From: Chloroflexota bacterium
GTDB taxonomy: Bacteria > Chloroflexota > FW602-bin22 > JACPRP01
Length of the DNA stretch: 64,000 nucleotides
Direction of reading: 5' to 3'
NCBI GenBank assembly: GCA_016210495.1
Contig: JACQUC010000100.1
Coordinates: 1-64,000 of the forward strand
Both the position numbers and the translations under genes were made by a program. Position 1 is the first letter of the stretch. Each line of letters opens with the position of its first letter. Below, piece after piece: positions 16,057 through 24,813 of this stretch. The notes below the pieces were generated by a model. The model had not been told where the DNA came from, made no database searches, and worked only from the letters and a program-made list of their open reading frames with translations.

Positions 16057-16774
16057 TCTGGGCCACACGCTTGTGGGCCTTAATTTTGCCGAAGAGATCG
16101 TTTATCAAACCTGCGACGATGTGCGTCGATACCTTAGCAGCCTGGCGCTGGAGAGAACCCCCAGCACCGAGCAGTTGGTTCGCGACGTGCGGCGACGCGT
16201 TGGAGAGGCCATCGACGAATCGTACCGGGCTGGCAGCCTGGAAGAGCTTGAGATGCCGCGCCTGTTCGACGAGGCTCTGCAGAGCATAGGCCTTCATCTC
16301 CCCCCCGAAGTCGTCGACGAGGTAACGATGCGTGAGCACGTCGCCTTGACGCGCGCTATGGTGGTTGCGAATGACACGCCACTCGTTCTCGGAAGACTTA
16401 AGGAGTTGGGCCTTAAGCTGGGGCTCGTATCCAACGTCACCAACCTACCGGAGCTAATGCGGAGAGACCTCAAGGATTTCGGGTTGCTGGATTACTTCGA
16501 TGCCACCGTCTTTTCTTCTGAGGTCGGACTGCGGAAGCCGCACCCGCGTATCTATTACGCTTGCCTGGACGCTCTCGGAGTTGAGGCGCGAAAGGCAGTT
16601 TTCATTGGGGATCGGGTGCGAGAGGATGTGCTTGGTCCTCAGTCGCTGGGGATGCAGGCGCTGCTCACGCACCAGTATCGGCAGGAAGAACCAGACGGCA
16701 TAGCCCGCCCGGCACGGATCGTCAACCGGCTGGCGGACATGATCGAATTTGTGGAGGTCTTGGGCTCAGCCTGA
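16028..16774 (+). CDS. HAD superfamily hydrolase (subfamily IA-like)
   Basis: A 248-residue haloacid-dehalogenase-fold protein. Motif I is ILFDLGHTL, with the nucleophile Asp in DLGHT. Motif II lies in LGLVSNVT, motif III Lys in GLRKPHPRIY, and motif IV in VFIGDRVREDVLG. A helical cap sits between motifs I and II. Likely activities are phosphatase or 2-haloacid hydrolase; the substrate is not predictable. The start is GTG. It lies about 200 bases after infC and is probably independent. Confidence 0.85.
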   Translation: MRSVSAILFDLGHTLVGLNFAEEIVYQTCDDVRRYLSSLALERTPSTEQLVRDVRRRVGEAIDESYRAGSLEELEMPRLFDEALQSIGLHLPPEVVDEVTMREHVALTRAMVVANDTPLVLGRLKELGLKLGLVSNVTNLPELMRRDLKDFGLLDYFDATVFSSEVGLRKPHPRIYYACLDALGVEARKAVFIGDRVREDVLGPQSLGMQALLTHQYRQEEPDGIARPARIVNRLADMIEFVEVLGSA

Positions 16775-16800
16775 TAAATGGGCGCCTCTTGGCACGAATC

Positions 16801-16829
16801 TTGCAAGTAAGACTGGCTGGTACGATAGT
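16801..16829 (+). promoter_or_regulatory. candidate promoter for the small zinc-ribbon gene
   Basis: TTGCAA at 16801-16806 and GATAGT at 16824-16829 are 17 bases apart. A short palindrome, GGTAC-GATA-GTACC, surrounds the -10 region and could bind a regulator. Confidence 0.45.
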
Positions 16830-16858
16830 ACCGAATTTGATGAAGGAGGCGACGCAAG

Positions 16859-17017
16859 ATGATGTGGCTGAAGGGCTGTCCAAGATGTGGCGGTGACCTA
16901 TTTATCGAATACAATGTTGGGGACGTCTCTGTCACTTGTCTGCAATGTGGCCATGTCCTGACGGAAGCCCAGGAGGCTGGCCTCAAGCAGGGAGTGCTGG
17001 TTGGTGCGCGATCCTAG
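16859..17017 (+). CDS. small zinc-ribbon protein (52 aa)
   Basis: A 52-residue frame with AAGGAGG nine bases upstream of the ATG. It has one clean zinc ribbon: CPRCGGD near the start and CLQCGH about 20 residues later. The rest is short and mostly uncharged. Its function is unknown; such proteins bind nucleic acid or act as assembly modules. It has its own promoter-like sequence and a strong terminator 170 bases downstream. Confidence 0.7.
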   Translation: MMWLKGCPRCGGDLFIEYNVGDVSVTCLQCGHVLTEAQEAGLKQGVLVGARS

Positions 17018-17188
17018 GTTGATGGAGATGGTCGAAGCACACTAACCAGACACATCTCTTTGGTTTTTCCCCTTCATCACGAGAGATCGTGGCCAGGGAC
17101 CAAGTCATACAGTTCATGTGAACCAGGAAGCCCCAACCACCGTCATAGGTAAGTCTAGGCGGGTCTAGACCTGCTCGGCAGGTCTGGC
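17018..17188. other. untranslated stretch before the terminator
   Basis: No coding frame is supported. A 7-bp stem, AGACCTG/CAGGTCT with a 5-base loop, lies at about 17167-17185, just before the strong terminator. No T-box, riboswitch or tRNA feature was recognised. Confidence 0.4.
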
Positions 17189-17222
17189 GGTCGAGCTCGA
17201 ACCTCTGGAGCTCGACCTTTTT
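17189..17222 (+). terminator. Rho-independent terminator
   Basis: GGTCGAGCTC (17189-17198) and GAGCTCGACC (17208-17217) form a perfect 10-bp stem with a 9-base loop. Five Ts (17218-17222) follow directly. It ends only 30 bases before the deacetylase start, so it could also act as an attenuator for that gene. Confidence 0.9.
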
Positions 17223-17252
17223 CGTGTGCACAAGTTTTGGCGTGGAGGCTCT

Positions 17253-18368
17253 ATGGGAGGCAGGTTTGCCATTATCTACGGCGATGAATTCCTCGAGTAC
17301 GATTTTGGCGAGGATCACCCGCTGCGACAGATACGTCTTCGGCTTGCTTTGGAGCTGATGCTGAAGATGGGAGTGGCTAGGGAACCAGAAGTAGCCGTCC
17401 AGCCCGTCGAGAAGGCGACGCTAGACGACGTTCTACTGTTCCACACGCAACAGTACGTGGATTTTGTGGAAGAGGCTTGCGAGAAGGGAACGGGATGGCT
17501 TGACTGGGGAGATACCCCGGCCTTCAAGGGCGGGTTGGACGCGTCGCTCTTTATCGTTGGGTCGACGCTCAAGGCGGTTCGTATGGTCTGGGGAGGGCAG
17601 GCCCAGCACGTCTTCAATCTAGGCGGTGGTTTGCACCACGCCCATCCCAACCGGGCCTCAGGCTTTTGCGTCTTCAACGACGCGGCCGTGGCTATCAGCT
17701 TCCTAAAGAGACACCTGGGCGCCAGGCGCATCGTCTACGTCGACATTGATGCGCACCAGGGGGACGGAGTAATGTACGGCTTCTACGCCGATGGGTCTGT
17801 GCTGGACATCGACTTCCACGAGGACGGCGCTTACCTTTTCCCTGGCACTGGGAGCGCTCATGAGCTTGGCGAGGGGGCAGGGCTCAACTTGAAGGTCAAC
17901 GTGCCCCTTCCACGCTACACGGCCGACTACTCTTTCATGCACGCGTTCCGGCACCTGGTGCCCCAGCTACTTAGGCTTTTTGAGCCGGAGATCATCCTGT
18001 GGCAGTGCGGAGCAGATAGCCATGCCGGCGATCCGCTGACCCATATGTGCTTGACCAACACGGCCTACGCGGAGGCGGCTAGGTTGGTGCACGGCTTGGC
18101 CCACGAGCTGTGCGATGGGAGACTTGTGCTACTGGGTGGCGGGGGATATGATATGGCCAGCGTGGCGACGGCCTGGACGACGGTGGCCAGAGTGGTGTCT
18201 GGTTCGACGGGGGGCAATGAGATTCCAGAGGCGTGGCGCAGGGAATTCGGCCGCATCACCGGTTCCCCCGGTCCGTGCACCCTGGAAGAGGAGCCGCGAC
18301 CAGACCGGACACTTGAACTCGTTATGGAGACGGTCGAACTGCTCAAGCGACGGCTTTTCCAAACATAG
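17253..18368 (+). CDS. AcuC-like histone deacetylase family protein
   Basis: The start is ATG 17253, with GGAGG just upstream; the GTG 27 bases earlier has none. The 371-residue protein has the zinc deacetylase motifs: GGGLHHAHPNRASGFCVFND with the catalytic His pair, and YVDIDAHQGDGV and IDFHEDGAYLFPGTG with metal-binding Asp/His residues. The late GGGGYD is also present. Bacterial members deacetylate acetyl-lysine (for example AcuC on acetyl-CoA synthetase) or small acetylpolyamines. It precedes an M24 peptidase gene by 30 bases. No acs or acuA is nearby, so the substrate is open. Confidence 0.88.
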   Translation: MGGRFAIIYGDEFLEYDFGEDHPLRQIRLRLALELMLKMGVAREPEVAVQPVEKATLDDVLLFHTQQYVDFVEEACEKGTGWLDWGDTPAFKGGLDASLFIVGSTLKAVRMVWGGQAQHVFNLGGGLHHAHPNRASGFCVFNDAAVAISFLKRHLGARRIVYVDIDAHQGDGVMYGFYADGSVLDIDFHEDGAYLFPGTGSAHELGEGAGLNLKVNVPLPRYTADYSFMHAFRHLVPQLLRLFEPEIILWQCGADSHAGDPLTHMCLTNTAYAEAARLVHGLAHELCDGRLVLLGGGGYDMASVATAWTTVARVVSGSTGGNEIPEAWRREFGRITGSPGPCTLEEEPRPDRTLELVMETVELLKRRLFQT

Positions 18369-18398
18369 CACTCTGAATCTGCGAAAGGGAGAGTAACC

Positions 18399-19562
18399 GT
18401 GTGGCGAGGACGCGTAGATAAGTTCCAAGAGAAATTGCGCCATAGGGGTCTTTCGGCGGCCATAGTTTCGGCGACGCGTGACATATACTACTTAGCCGGC
18501 ACGGCTCAGCAGTCCTGGCTGATCGTTCCAGCCGAGGGTGAACCGACCCTGCTGATCATCCGTGATTTTGAAAGGGGCAGGGCAGAATCGCAGCTCCCAG
18601 ACATCCGGGAGATCAAAAGTCCGAGCGCCATCAGAGACGTCATTATCGAGAAACGGCTCGCCAAACACGGCATTGGCATCACCGAGGATGTGGCGCCGGC
18701 TAGTTTTGTGCGGCGAATGGCGCAATTGCTGCCCGAGGCCGAGTTCGTCGACGTGTCGCTCGACCTCCGGCGCGTACGTATGGTCAAGGACGACGAGGAA
18801 ATCGCCAGGATACGCAAGGCCGCCGAGATAGCGGACTGGGGGCACAAAATGGCGGTCGAGCGTCTGCGGGCCGGCATAAGTGAGCTGGAAGCGTCGGCCG
18901 AGATCGAGCTCGAGTTGGTCCGCCACGGCCACGATGGCTACTTGTTCACGAGAAACCTGGGAGAGGCGGTGCGCCAGAGCGGGGTTTACGCGGGCCCCAG
19001 TCTCTATGTGCGAGGGGGTCTGGCAATCAGCATTCCCGGCGCTGGCTCGACTCCCTTGCTGGGTTACGGCCCTTCACGCAGGATCATAGAAGTCGGCGAT
19101 ACCATCGTGCTGGATCTCGTGGGCAGCTACATGGGTTACCTATGTGACGAAGCCAGGACTTACGCCATCGGCAAAGCGTCAGATGGCCAGAATGATATCG
19201 TCGAGGCGCTCAAGTACATCATTCACGAGACTATGCCTAACTTCCGGCCGGGCGTATCAGCCGCTGAAGTTTACTCGGCGGCAGTTCGTGCGGCGGGTCA
19301 GACGCGTTACGCGGATTTCCTGATGGGGCCCAAGGCGAGAAACATCAAGTTCGTCGGCCACGGCGTGGGCATCGAGCTGGACGAGCTGCCTGTGCTGACG
19401 CCCTCCGATAATACACTCCTTGAGCCCGGCATGGTTATCGCCTTTGAGCCGATTATCGTGGTGCCGGAGGTCGGCGCATCGACCCTGGAGAACACGATTC
19501 TGATAACACAGAGTGGTCACGAAGTGTTGTGTACGCGGCCCGTCGACATGCTCGTGTTGTAA
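18399..19562 (+). CDS. M24 family metallopeptidase (Xaa-Pro aminopeptidase-like)
   Basis: A 387-residue pita-bread-fold peptidase with a creatinase-type N-terminal domain (about 1-130). All five metal ligands are seen: Asp in IVLDLVGSYMGY, Asp in LCDEARTY, His in FVGHGVGIELDELP, and Glu in IAFEPIIV and STLENTI. The family removes N-terminal residues before proline or cleaves related small substrates. The start is GTG with GGGAGAG upstream. It is probably co-transcribed with the deacetylase. It converges with the YggT gene, ten bases apart. Confidence 0.88.
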   Translation: MWRGRVDKFQEKLRHRGLSAAIVSATRDIYYLAGTAQQSWLIVPAEGEPTLLIIRDFERGRAESQLPDIREIKSPSAIRDVIIEKRLAKHGIGITEDVAPASFVRRMAQLLPEAEFVDVSLDLRRVRMVKDDEEIARIRKAAEIADWGHKMAVERLRAGISELEASAEIELELVRHGHDGYLFTRNLGEAVRQSGVYAGPSLYVRGGLAISIPGAGSTPLLGYGPSRRIIEVGDTIVLDLVGSYMGYLCDEARTYAIGKASDGQNDIVEALKYIIHETMPNFRPGVSAAEVYSAAVRAAGQTRYADFLMGPKARNIKFVGHGVGIELDELPVLTPSDNTLLEPGMVIAFEPIIVVPEVGASTLENTILITQSGHEVLCTRPVDMLVL

Positions 19563-19572
19563 GCCCGGCCAA

Positions 19573-20142
19573 CTAATCGCGATAGCGATCGTACCTGGAG
19601 CTGCTCTGCGTCGAGGTTACCTCGAAGAGTGGCACGATCAAGCGTACGATCACCCAGCCTAGCAGGGCGTACGCAATCATCGCGATGAGCGCCGGCACTT
19701 CAAGTATCACCCCGCCGCTAGATGGGCTACCGGTCAGGCCGATGAACGGTGCCAGGAAAAGGGAGCTGGAATCGTAGATCAGCCGAGCGAAGTCATTTGC
19801 GGGGTTGGCCCCGATAAGCTTCAACAAGACACGCAGTCCAAACAGAACCTCGACGACGCCTATGAATAACCAGGTCAATTGGATGGCCTTGACGAGAATC
19901 ATCCTACGTTCGGCCGCCAAATCGCGAACGATCCGCTCGCGGTGCTCGAGGCCAGCCTTATCCCTGACGATGCGCTCGTGCCTCTCGACGCCAGCCGTGC
20001 TCTGAACGACCTGCTCTATTTCAACTCCTCGCTCGGATCCATTGGGCCGAGCCGGCGCCGTCTCATCGGAATGTGACGCGCTGCCCTCGGCCCCAAGCGG
20101 CTCTTGCCGCTCGCCCGGTCGTGGCTCGTTGTTTGGCGACAT
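19573..20142 (-). CDS. YggT-family membrane protein
   Basis: A 189-residue protein; ATG 20142 is chosen for the AGAGGTAAGG site. The N-terminal half is hydrophilic, with two copies of an HERIVRD-type repeat (about 85-115). The C-terminal half has three hydrophobic segments, including FIGVVEVLFGLRVLLKLIGA and IAYALLGWVIVRLIVPLF, typical of the YggT/YlmG family. Members occur near division and cell-envelope genes; no biochemical activity is established. Confidence 0.75.
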   Translation of the reverse strand: MSPNNEPRPGERQEPLGAEGSASHSDETAPARPNGSERGVEIEQVVQSTAGVERHERIVRDKAGLEHRERIVRDLAAERRMILVKAIQLTWLFIGVVEVLFGLRVLLKLIGANPANDFARLIYDSSSLFLAPFIGLTGSPSSGGVILEVPALIAMIAYALLGWVIVRLIVPLFEVTSTQSSSRYDRYRD

Positions 20143-20420
20143 TATCCTTACCTCTTTCCCCCGTTCTGCTTGCCGTTTCGCAGACCCTTCAACCTGCTCG
20201 GCCGTCGGTGCTGAGTGTGCTGGGGTTTGTCTGCTAATGTGGCCGAGGCCCCAGCAGCCCGGCCCCGCCGGGGATTTATAGAGCGCAAGAAGCGTGCCAC
20301 GGATGGCCGTGCGCTCCAGGCCTGGCACGACAATTGCACAAGGCTTCACTCCGGCGAGCCTGCGAAATGCAGGATCGCGAAAATGAGGTACAAGATAACC
20401 TGGGCATTTTGGAGGTCGAG
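20143..20420. other. intergenic region between divergent membrane proteins
   Basis: The 278 bases between two divergent genes contain overlapping short frames without support. GGAGG before the next ATG belongs to the downstream small gene. No promoter stands out. Confidence 0.35.
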
Positions 20421-20567
20421 ATGACGTTGTCGCTTTTCTCGCTCGTGGTCATTGCCGCGCTAATCTTGGCTGCCCTCAGCCTGCTTCCGGGAAGGGGATT
20501 TCGCTTCCCTTTGGTTACCGTGGCGGTGGTGCTGCTAGCCGTTGCGTTGCTCTTGCAGGGCGGTTGA
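20421..20567 (+). CDS. small hydrophobic membrane protein (48 aa)
   Basis: A 48-residue frame from an ATG with GGAGG six bases upstream. Two hydrophobic stretches (FSLVVIAALILAALSLL and PLVTVAVVLLAVALLL) are separated by PGRGFRF. No family is recognised. It converges with the MFS exporter gene. Confidence 0.55.
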   Translation: MTLSLFSLVVIAALILAALSLLPGRGFRFPLVTVAVVLLAVALLLQGG

Positions 20568-20584
20568 TGGAATCGACCACATCA

Positions 20585-21985
20585 TCAACTCGGTCTGGAC
20601 TCGGGTTCACCTGCGTCTGCCCGTTTGCCTCGAACAAGGGACGCGAAGACGGCGACGACGCTTATGGCGGCGAACACGGTGAAGATCGTCTTGACGCTGG
20701 CGACAAACATGGGATAGTTATCAGGCGTGATGGGCACTCGGCCGAGGTAGAGTGCAAACGTCAACATGGTAGTTCCCATGCTGAACATTTGCCCCGTTAG
20801 GCGCATCGTCTGCACGACGGCCGATGCGATACCATAGGACTTCTTGTCAACGCTGCTCATCACCGCATTGGTGTTGGGCGAAGAGAAGAGAGCGAATCCA
20901 AAACCGCAGGTGATCAATGCGGCAGTGATATACTGCAACGTCGTGTTCTCGTCCAAGAGGGCGTACATAAAGAGGCCGGCGGCCGTAAAGGCCATGCCTA
21001 CTGAGGACACGATTCTTGGCTCGAACTTGTCCGACAGCCTTCCTGCAACAGGAGAGAGGACGGCCATTACGATAGGCTGGGTCACGAGGACTATTCCGGC
21101 GTCCCGAGGGCTCAGCCCCATTATGTACTGCATGTACAGACTCAAAAGGAAACCGACGGCGAAAGTCGCGGCGTAATTGATCATCGCCGCGAGATTGGCC
21201 ATCGCGAAGGCAAGATTGTGTCTGAAAAGCCCCAGGCTAAGCACGGGGCTTGCCGTTCGGCTCTCCCATTTGATAAATACTATCAGCGCTAGAACCCCTA
21301 TTGTCATCAGCAGAATCGCCATCGTTCCGGGAAGTGTGGTGAAACCGTAGATAAACGTTGCCACCATGACAGCGTAAATCGCCGAGCCGACAAAGTCGAA
21401 CTGACCCCGGTCACCTTGAGCCCTTTCCTCTTTCAGCTTCCAGAAGGTCAGACTAATCATGAGAATTCCAACTGGTATGACAGATAGAAAGACGCTTCGC
21501 CAACCGAAATAGTAAGTCAGAATTCCCCCGATGAACGGACCAACGGACAGCCCGATGTACGTCGCCGCCACGGTAACACCTAGCGCCCTGCCTCTTTCCA
21601 AAGGGGAGAAAGCCGACGTAACGAGAGCGGTTCCGATGCCGAGGATCATCGAAGCGCCGATGCCCTGCACGATCCTGGCGGTGAGGAGCATCGCCGCAGA
21701 GGTCGACAGTGCACACGCCAGCGATGTGAACGTGTAAACGAAAGCCCCGGTCAGGAAAACCCTTCGTCTTCCATACATGTCGGCGATTCTACCGAATGGG
21801 ACCAGAAGAATCACCGCGGACAGGTGGTACCCCGTGGGTAGCCACGCCAGCAACACGGCGTCCATTGTCAGCTCGCTTCCTATCGAGGGGAGTGCGACAT
21901 TCATTGAGGATCCATTGAAGGGTGTAAAGAAGGATGATAGTGTGGCAATGAGAAGGACGACTTTCTTGCTTGCCTGGTTCTCCAT
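20585..21985 (-). CDS. MFS drug exporter, DHA2 (EmrB/QacA) type
   Basis: A 466-residue transporter; ATG 21985 is chosen because AGGTGA lies six bases upstream, and the frame to 22129 would cross the promoter. About fourteen hydrophobic segments fit the DHA2 family. The first segment has PFNGSSMNVALPSIGSEL, then motif A ADMYGRRRVFLTG, then the antiporter motif-C-like GLSVGPFIGGILTYYFGWR. It is expected to export hydrophobic compounds by proton antiport. A strong promoter lies at 22101-22129. Confidence 0.88.
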   Translation of the reverse strand: MENQASKKVVLLIATLSSFFTPFNGSSMNVALPSIGSELTMDAVLLAWLPTGYHLSAVILLVPFGRIADMYGRRRVFLTGAFVYTFTSLACALSTSAAMLLTARIVQGIGASMILGIGTALVTSAFSPLERGRALGVTVAATYIGLSVGPFIGGILTYYFGWRSVFLSVIPVGILMISLTFWKLKEERAQGDRGQFDFVGSAIYAVMVATFIYGFTTLPGTMAILLMTIGVLALIVFIKWESRTASPVLSLGLFRHNLAFAMANLAAMINYAATFAVGFLLSLYMQYIMGLSPRDAGIVLVTQPIVMAVLSPVAGRLSDKFEPRIVSSVGMAFTAAGLFMYALLDENTTLQYITAALITCGFGFALFSSPNTNAVMSSVDKKSYGIASAVVQTMRLTGQMFSMGTTMLTFALYLGRVPITPDNYPMFVASVKTIFTVFAAISVVAVFASLVRGKRADAGEPESRPS

Positions 21986-22100
21986 TAGATTCACCTGGCG
22001 CACGGGGGGTTTGAGACTTAGAACTTCGTCTAGCAATGAGGTAAGCACTCGCAGATGGTCCACGGGGTCCGCGGTCTTTTTCCTCGTCCGAAGCAAGACA

Positions 22101-22129
22101 CTTATAGTGTTACGCGCTTCAAAAGTCAA
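22101..22129 (-). promoter_or_regulatory. promoter for the DHA2-type MFS gene
   Basis: On the minus strand, TTGACT (22129-22124) and TATAAG (22106-22101) are 17 bases apart. The transcript would have a leader of about 110 bases. Confidence 0.7.
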
Positions 22130-22208
22130 CTACCGGTGCCACAGTTTTGGAGAGAACAGCACTACACCCGCGGTAGGGCGGTCGGCTTCAATACTGTGAT
22201 AGGTAGCC

Positions 22209-24779
22209 TCATCTGTTCTTCTCTACCTTGGTTATCTTGACCAAGGCGCAATTGTCCAGCGCCGTGGTGATCTTATCGATGTGGTCCAGGTCGTGGGGCA
22301 AGAGCGGGTTGTAGGCCACCCCCTTGCCACGGGAGATGGGCATGCCCCTGGCCCAGTGGCCGAAATGGCCGGCGATGCCCACGACCTCCGGATGGATGCA
22401 CTGCGTGAGCTTGGCGACGGCTTTCACCTTGCGCACAGGCGTCTCCAGCCAGATCTCATCGCCATCGCGTATTCCCTTGCGCTTGCCGGCGTCTTCGTTG
22501 ATCAGCACGGGATACGTGTATGGCGTTCGCTCGCAGATCTCGTTGAGCCAGGGGTTCTCGTTGCCAAACGCGCCGTACAGGTAGGGAAGCTTGTAGTGCA
22601 CGGCGACGAAATCATGGTCGCCCTTGCCTCTGGCGTCGAAGGCGTCGCAAGGCATCCATTCGGGAAGCGCCTTGTAGTCGGACAGGTCCCATTCCAATCC
22701 CATCTCCTCGGTGGCACGCTTTAGCTCCTCCCCCTTCTGAGGAAAGTGCTCCAGGTAGATCGGCAGTCTCATATCGTTGGCGGCCATAAAGGGTCCGGGG
22801 TATGCCTCTTCGGCATCCCGGTGGTACCTGACCACGCCGTGCCCCTTGGCCCAGTCGAGGCCGCGCTCAGGGCCAAACATCGACCTTATCAGGCGGTCGT
22901 GAATCTCGTCCAGCGAGTACTTTTCGTCGGGGTCGAGAAAATATGGCTCTCGAAAGCGCAGGTGGTGGTTTTTCACCTTGTTGAATTCCCGCAGCATCCC
23001 GAGGCGTCCGGCGACCTCCACTGCCACTTCTGTCGGGTGCATGATCTCCCTGGCTGGTTCCACGACCCTCTGGCGCAACTGATAGTACCAGTCGTCTTGC
23101 CCTACCGGAGACAGCAGCCCATACACCCCGTGGAAGCTGTTGGCAGTGCCAACATCCTGTCGCTCCAGATTGTCCAGCAGAGGCAGCACGATATCATCGA
23201 AGGCCTCGTTGGTCTCGTTAAGCTCGTGGGCGTACCCCGCAACGAACGGAATGGATTTGTAGAACTTCTCCGCCAGAGCCAGGTCGCCGTAACAGGTGAG
23301 GATCAGGTTGCTGGCGCTGTGTAGGGCGACCTCGATTGTGTAGTCGAGGCCAAACTTCTCGGGCTCTACGGCGGCGACGGGGAAAAGCGTGGTGGCGTGG
23401 CCGGCGAGCGGAAAAAGCTCCAGGATGTCCATCCTGCGCGGGCGAACAGGCTTTCTGCCTGGGAAAGAGGATGGGATCTGGTCGTGGGCGGCTCCACCCA
23501 GACCCGCCTGGGTCAGCATCCCATCTATGCCACCTTCTGGCCCCCAGGTGTACGGATTCTTGCCCATAGCTCCGGTGCTGAGAATGCCCCCCGGAACGTT
23601 GACGTTGCCCATTAGAATGTTGACCAGCTTCAGTGCCCAGGAGTGGTGAAACCCATGCCTGTGCCCTTGCGGCCCGCGCGCCCAATCCAGGGCGGCGGGC
23701 CTGAACGGGAACTGTCTTCCCTCCAGTAGAATCGTGCTCCCGATCTGAACGGCCCTACCAAACTCCTGTGCCAGCCTGGTAATCGTGGCCGCGGGTACCG
23801 TGGTGATTTCTGATGCGCGTTCAGGAGTATATTTGCTCACATGCTTTTTCAGTAGAGCAAAGGAAGGTGTCGCCAGGCCTCCTGCCAGGGCGAACGGACG
23901 CTCCAGAGCACGGTCCTTTACACTGGGGTCATCGTAGGGTTTCGCCGAGCCCTCCACTGGATCGAAGATCAAGGGCTTCCCGGATATGCCGTCCCGAACG
24001 TATCGGCCGTCCTCTCCGATCAAGTATGGGCCGTTGGTGCCGTTCTTGATGAACTGGGCGTCGTAGATGCCAAGCTCGTTGAGCAATACGTTGATCAGCG
24101 CCAGCCCGAAAGCCGCGTCGGTGCCCGGACGAATCGGCACCCACTCGTCGGCCTTGGCCGCGGCGTGGCCGCCCACAGGGTCGACGACCACGAGCCTCAT
24201 GCCCCGCGCCCGCGCATCGGCAAGATCGCGGACGATGTGTGTGAAAGAGGCTCTCGACGCGACTGCCCCCTGCGTGCCAACGTAGAGGCAGTAGTTGCAG
24301 TAGTGTAGGTCGACCTGCTGATGAAAGCCTCCCGCGGCCATATGTTCGATGGGGTGGACCGCTTTCCCGCATTCGTGCGCCCCGGCGTACTGAATATGAG
24401 GGGTGCCAAGAGTCATGCCGATGGCCTGCAGGTCGCAGTCATATCCCCAGCAGTAAATGTGCAGCTTCCGCGGCTCGTCCTCAATCTTGCGCAGCCTGTC
24501 CGCGATGGTGTCGATGGCTTCATCGTAGGTGATCTCCTGCCACCCCGGGTCGACGCCGATCCCTTTTTCCGGGTTGGTTCGTTTCAAGGGGGTCTTGAGA
24601 CGATGCGGATTGTAGTACGCCATCGGCCCAGCTTTGCCCTTGGCGCACATTCGACCCCTGCTCAACGGGTTATGTGGGTCTCCTTCCACCCCCACCACGA
24701 TGTCGTCTACCACGTGAACCTTGATCCCGCAGCCCACGTAACATCTTTCACAGACCGTGGTGACCCACCTATCTGCCAT
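22209..24779 (-). CDS. bis-MGD molybdopterin oxidoreductase (DMSO-reductase superfamily)
   Basis: An 856-residue catalytic subunit. Cys10, 13, 17 and 45 (CERCYVGCG and MCAKGKAG) form the N-terminal [4Fe-4S] site. Cys137 in AGAHECGKAVHP sits where thiosulfate/polysulfide-reductase-like enzymes have the metal ligand. The C-terminal molydopterin-dinucleotide domain includes YTYPVLINEDAGKRKG and a VGIAGHFGHWARGM segment. There is no Tat signal, so it is probably cytoplasmic. No iron-sulfur partner or membrane subunit is encoded next to it. It is the last gene of the catabolic run; its redox reaction is unknown. Confidence 0.85.
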   Translation of the reverse strand: MADRWVTTVCERCYVGCGIKVHVVDDIVVGVEGDPHNPLSRGRMCAKGKAGPMAYYNPHRLKTPLKRTNPEKGIGVDPGWQEITYDEAIDTIADRLRKIEDEPRKLHIYCWGYDCDLQAIGMTLGTPHIQYAGAHECGKAVHPIEHMAAGGFHQQVDLHYCNYCLYVGTQGAVASRASFTHIVRDLADARARGMRLVVVDPVGGHAAAKADEWVPIRPGTDAAFGLALINVLLNELGIYDAQFIKNGTNGPYLIGEDGRYVRDGISGKPLIFDPVEGSAKPYDDPSVKDRALERPFALAGGLATPSFALLKKHVSKYTPERASEITTVPAATITRLAQEFGRAVQIGSTILLEGRQFPFRPAALDWARGPQGHRHGFHHSWALKLVNILMGNVNVPGGILSTGAMGKNPYTWGPEGGIDGMLTQAGLGGAAHDQIPSSFPGRKPVRPRRMDILELFPLAGHATTLFPVAAVEPEKFGLDYTIEVALHSASNLILTCYGDLALAEKFYKSIPFVAGYAHELNETNEAFDDIVLPLLDNLERQDVGTANSFHGVYGLLSPVGQDDWYYQLRQRVVEPAREIMHPTEVAVEVAGRLGMLREFNKVKNHHLRFREPYFLDPDEKYSLDEIHDRLIRSMFGPERGLDWAKGHGVVRYHRDAEEAYPGPFMAANDMRLPIYLEHFPQKGEELKRATEEMGLEWDLSDYKALPEWMPCDAFDARGKGDHDFVAVHYKLPYLYGAFGNENPWLNEICERTPYTYPVLINEDAGKRKGIRDGDEIWLETPVRKVKAVAKLTQCIHPEVVGIAGHFGHWARGMPISRGKGVAYNPLLPHDLDHIDKITTALDNCALVKITKVEKNR

Positions 24780-24813
24780 AAGCGCGTCGCCTCCTCACTG
24801 GATCGTTTGGTCC

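Noticed and set aside
17018..17225. T-box, riboswitch or tRNA upstream of the deacetylase
   Set aside because: Apart from the two hairpins I find no T-box antiterminator motif, no conserved riboswitch core and no cloverleaf.
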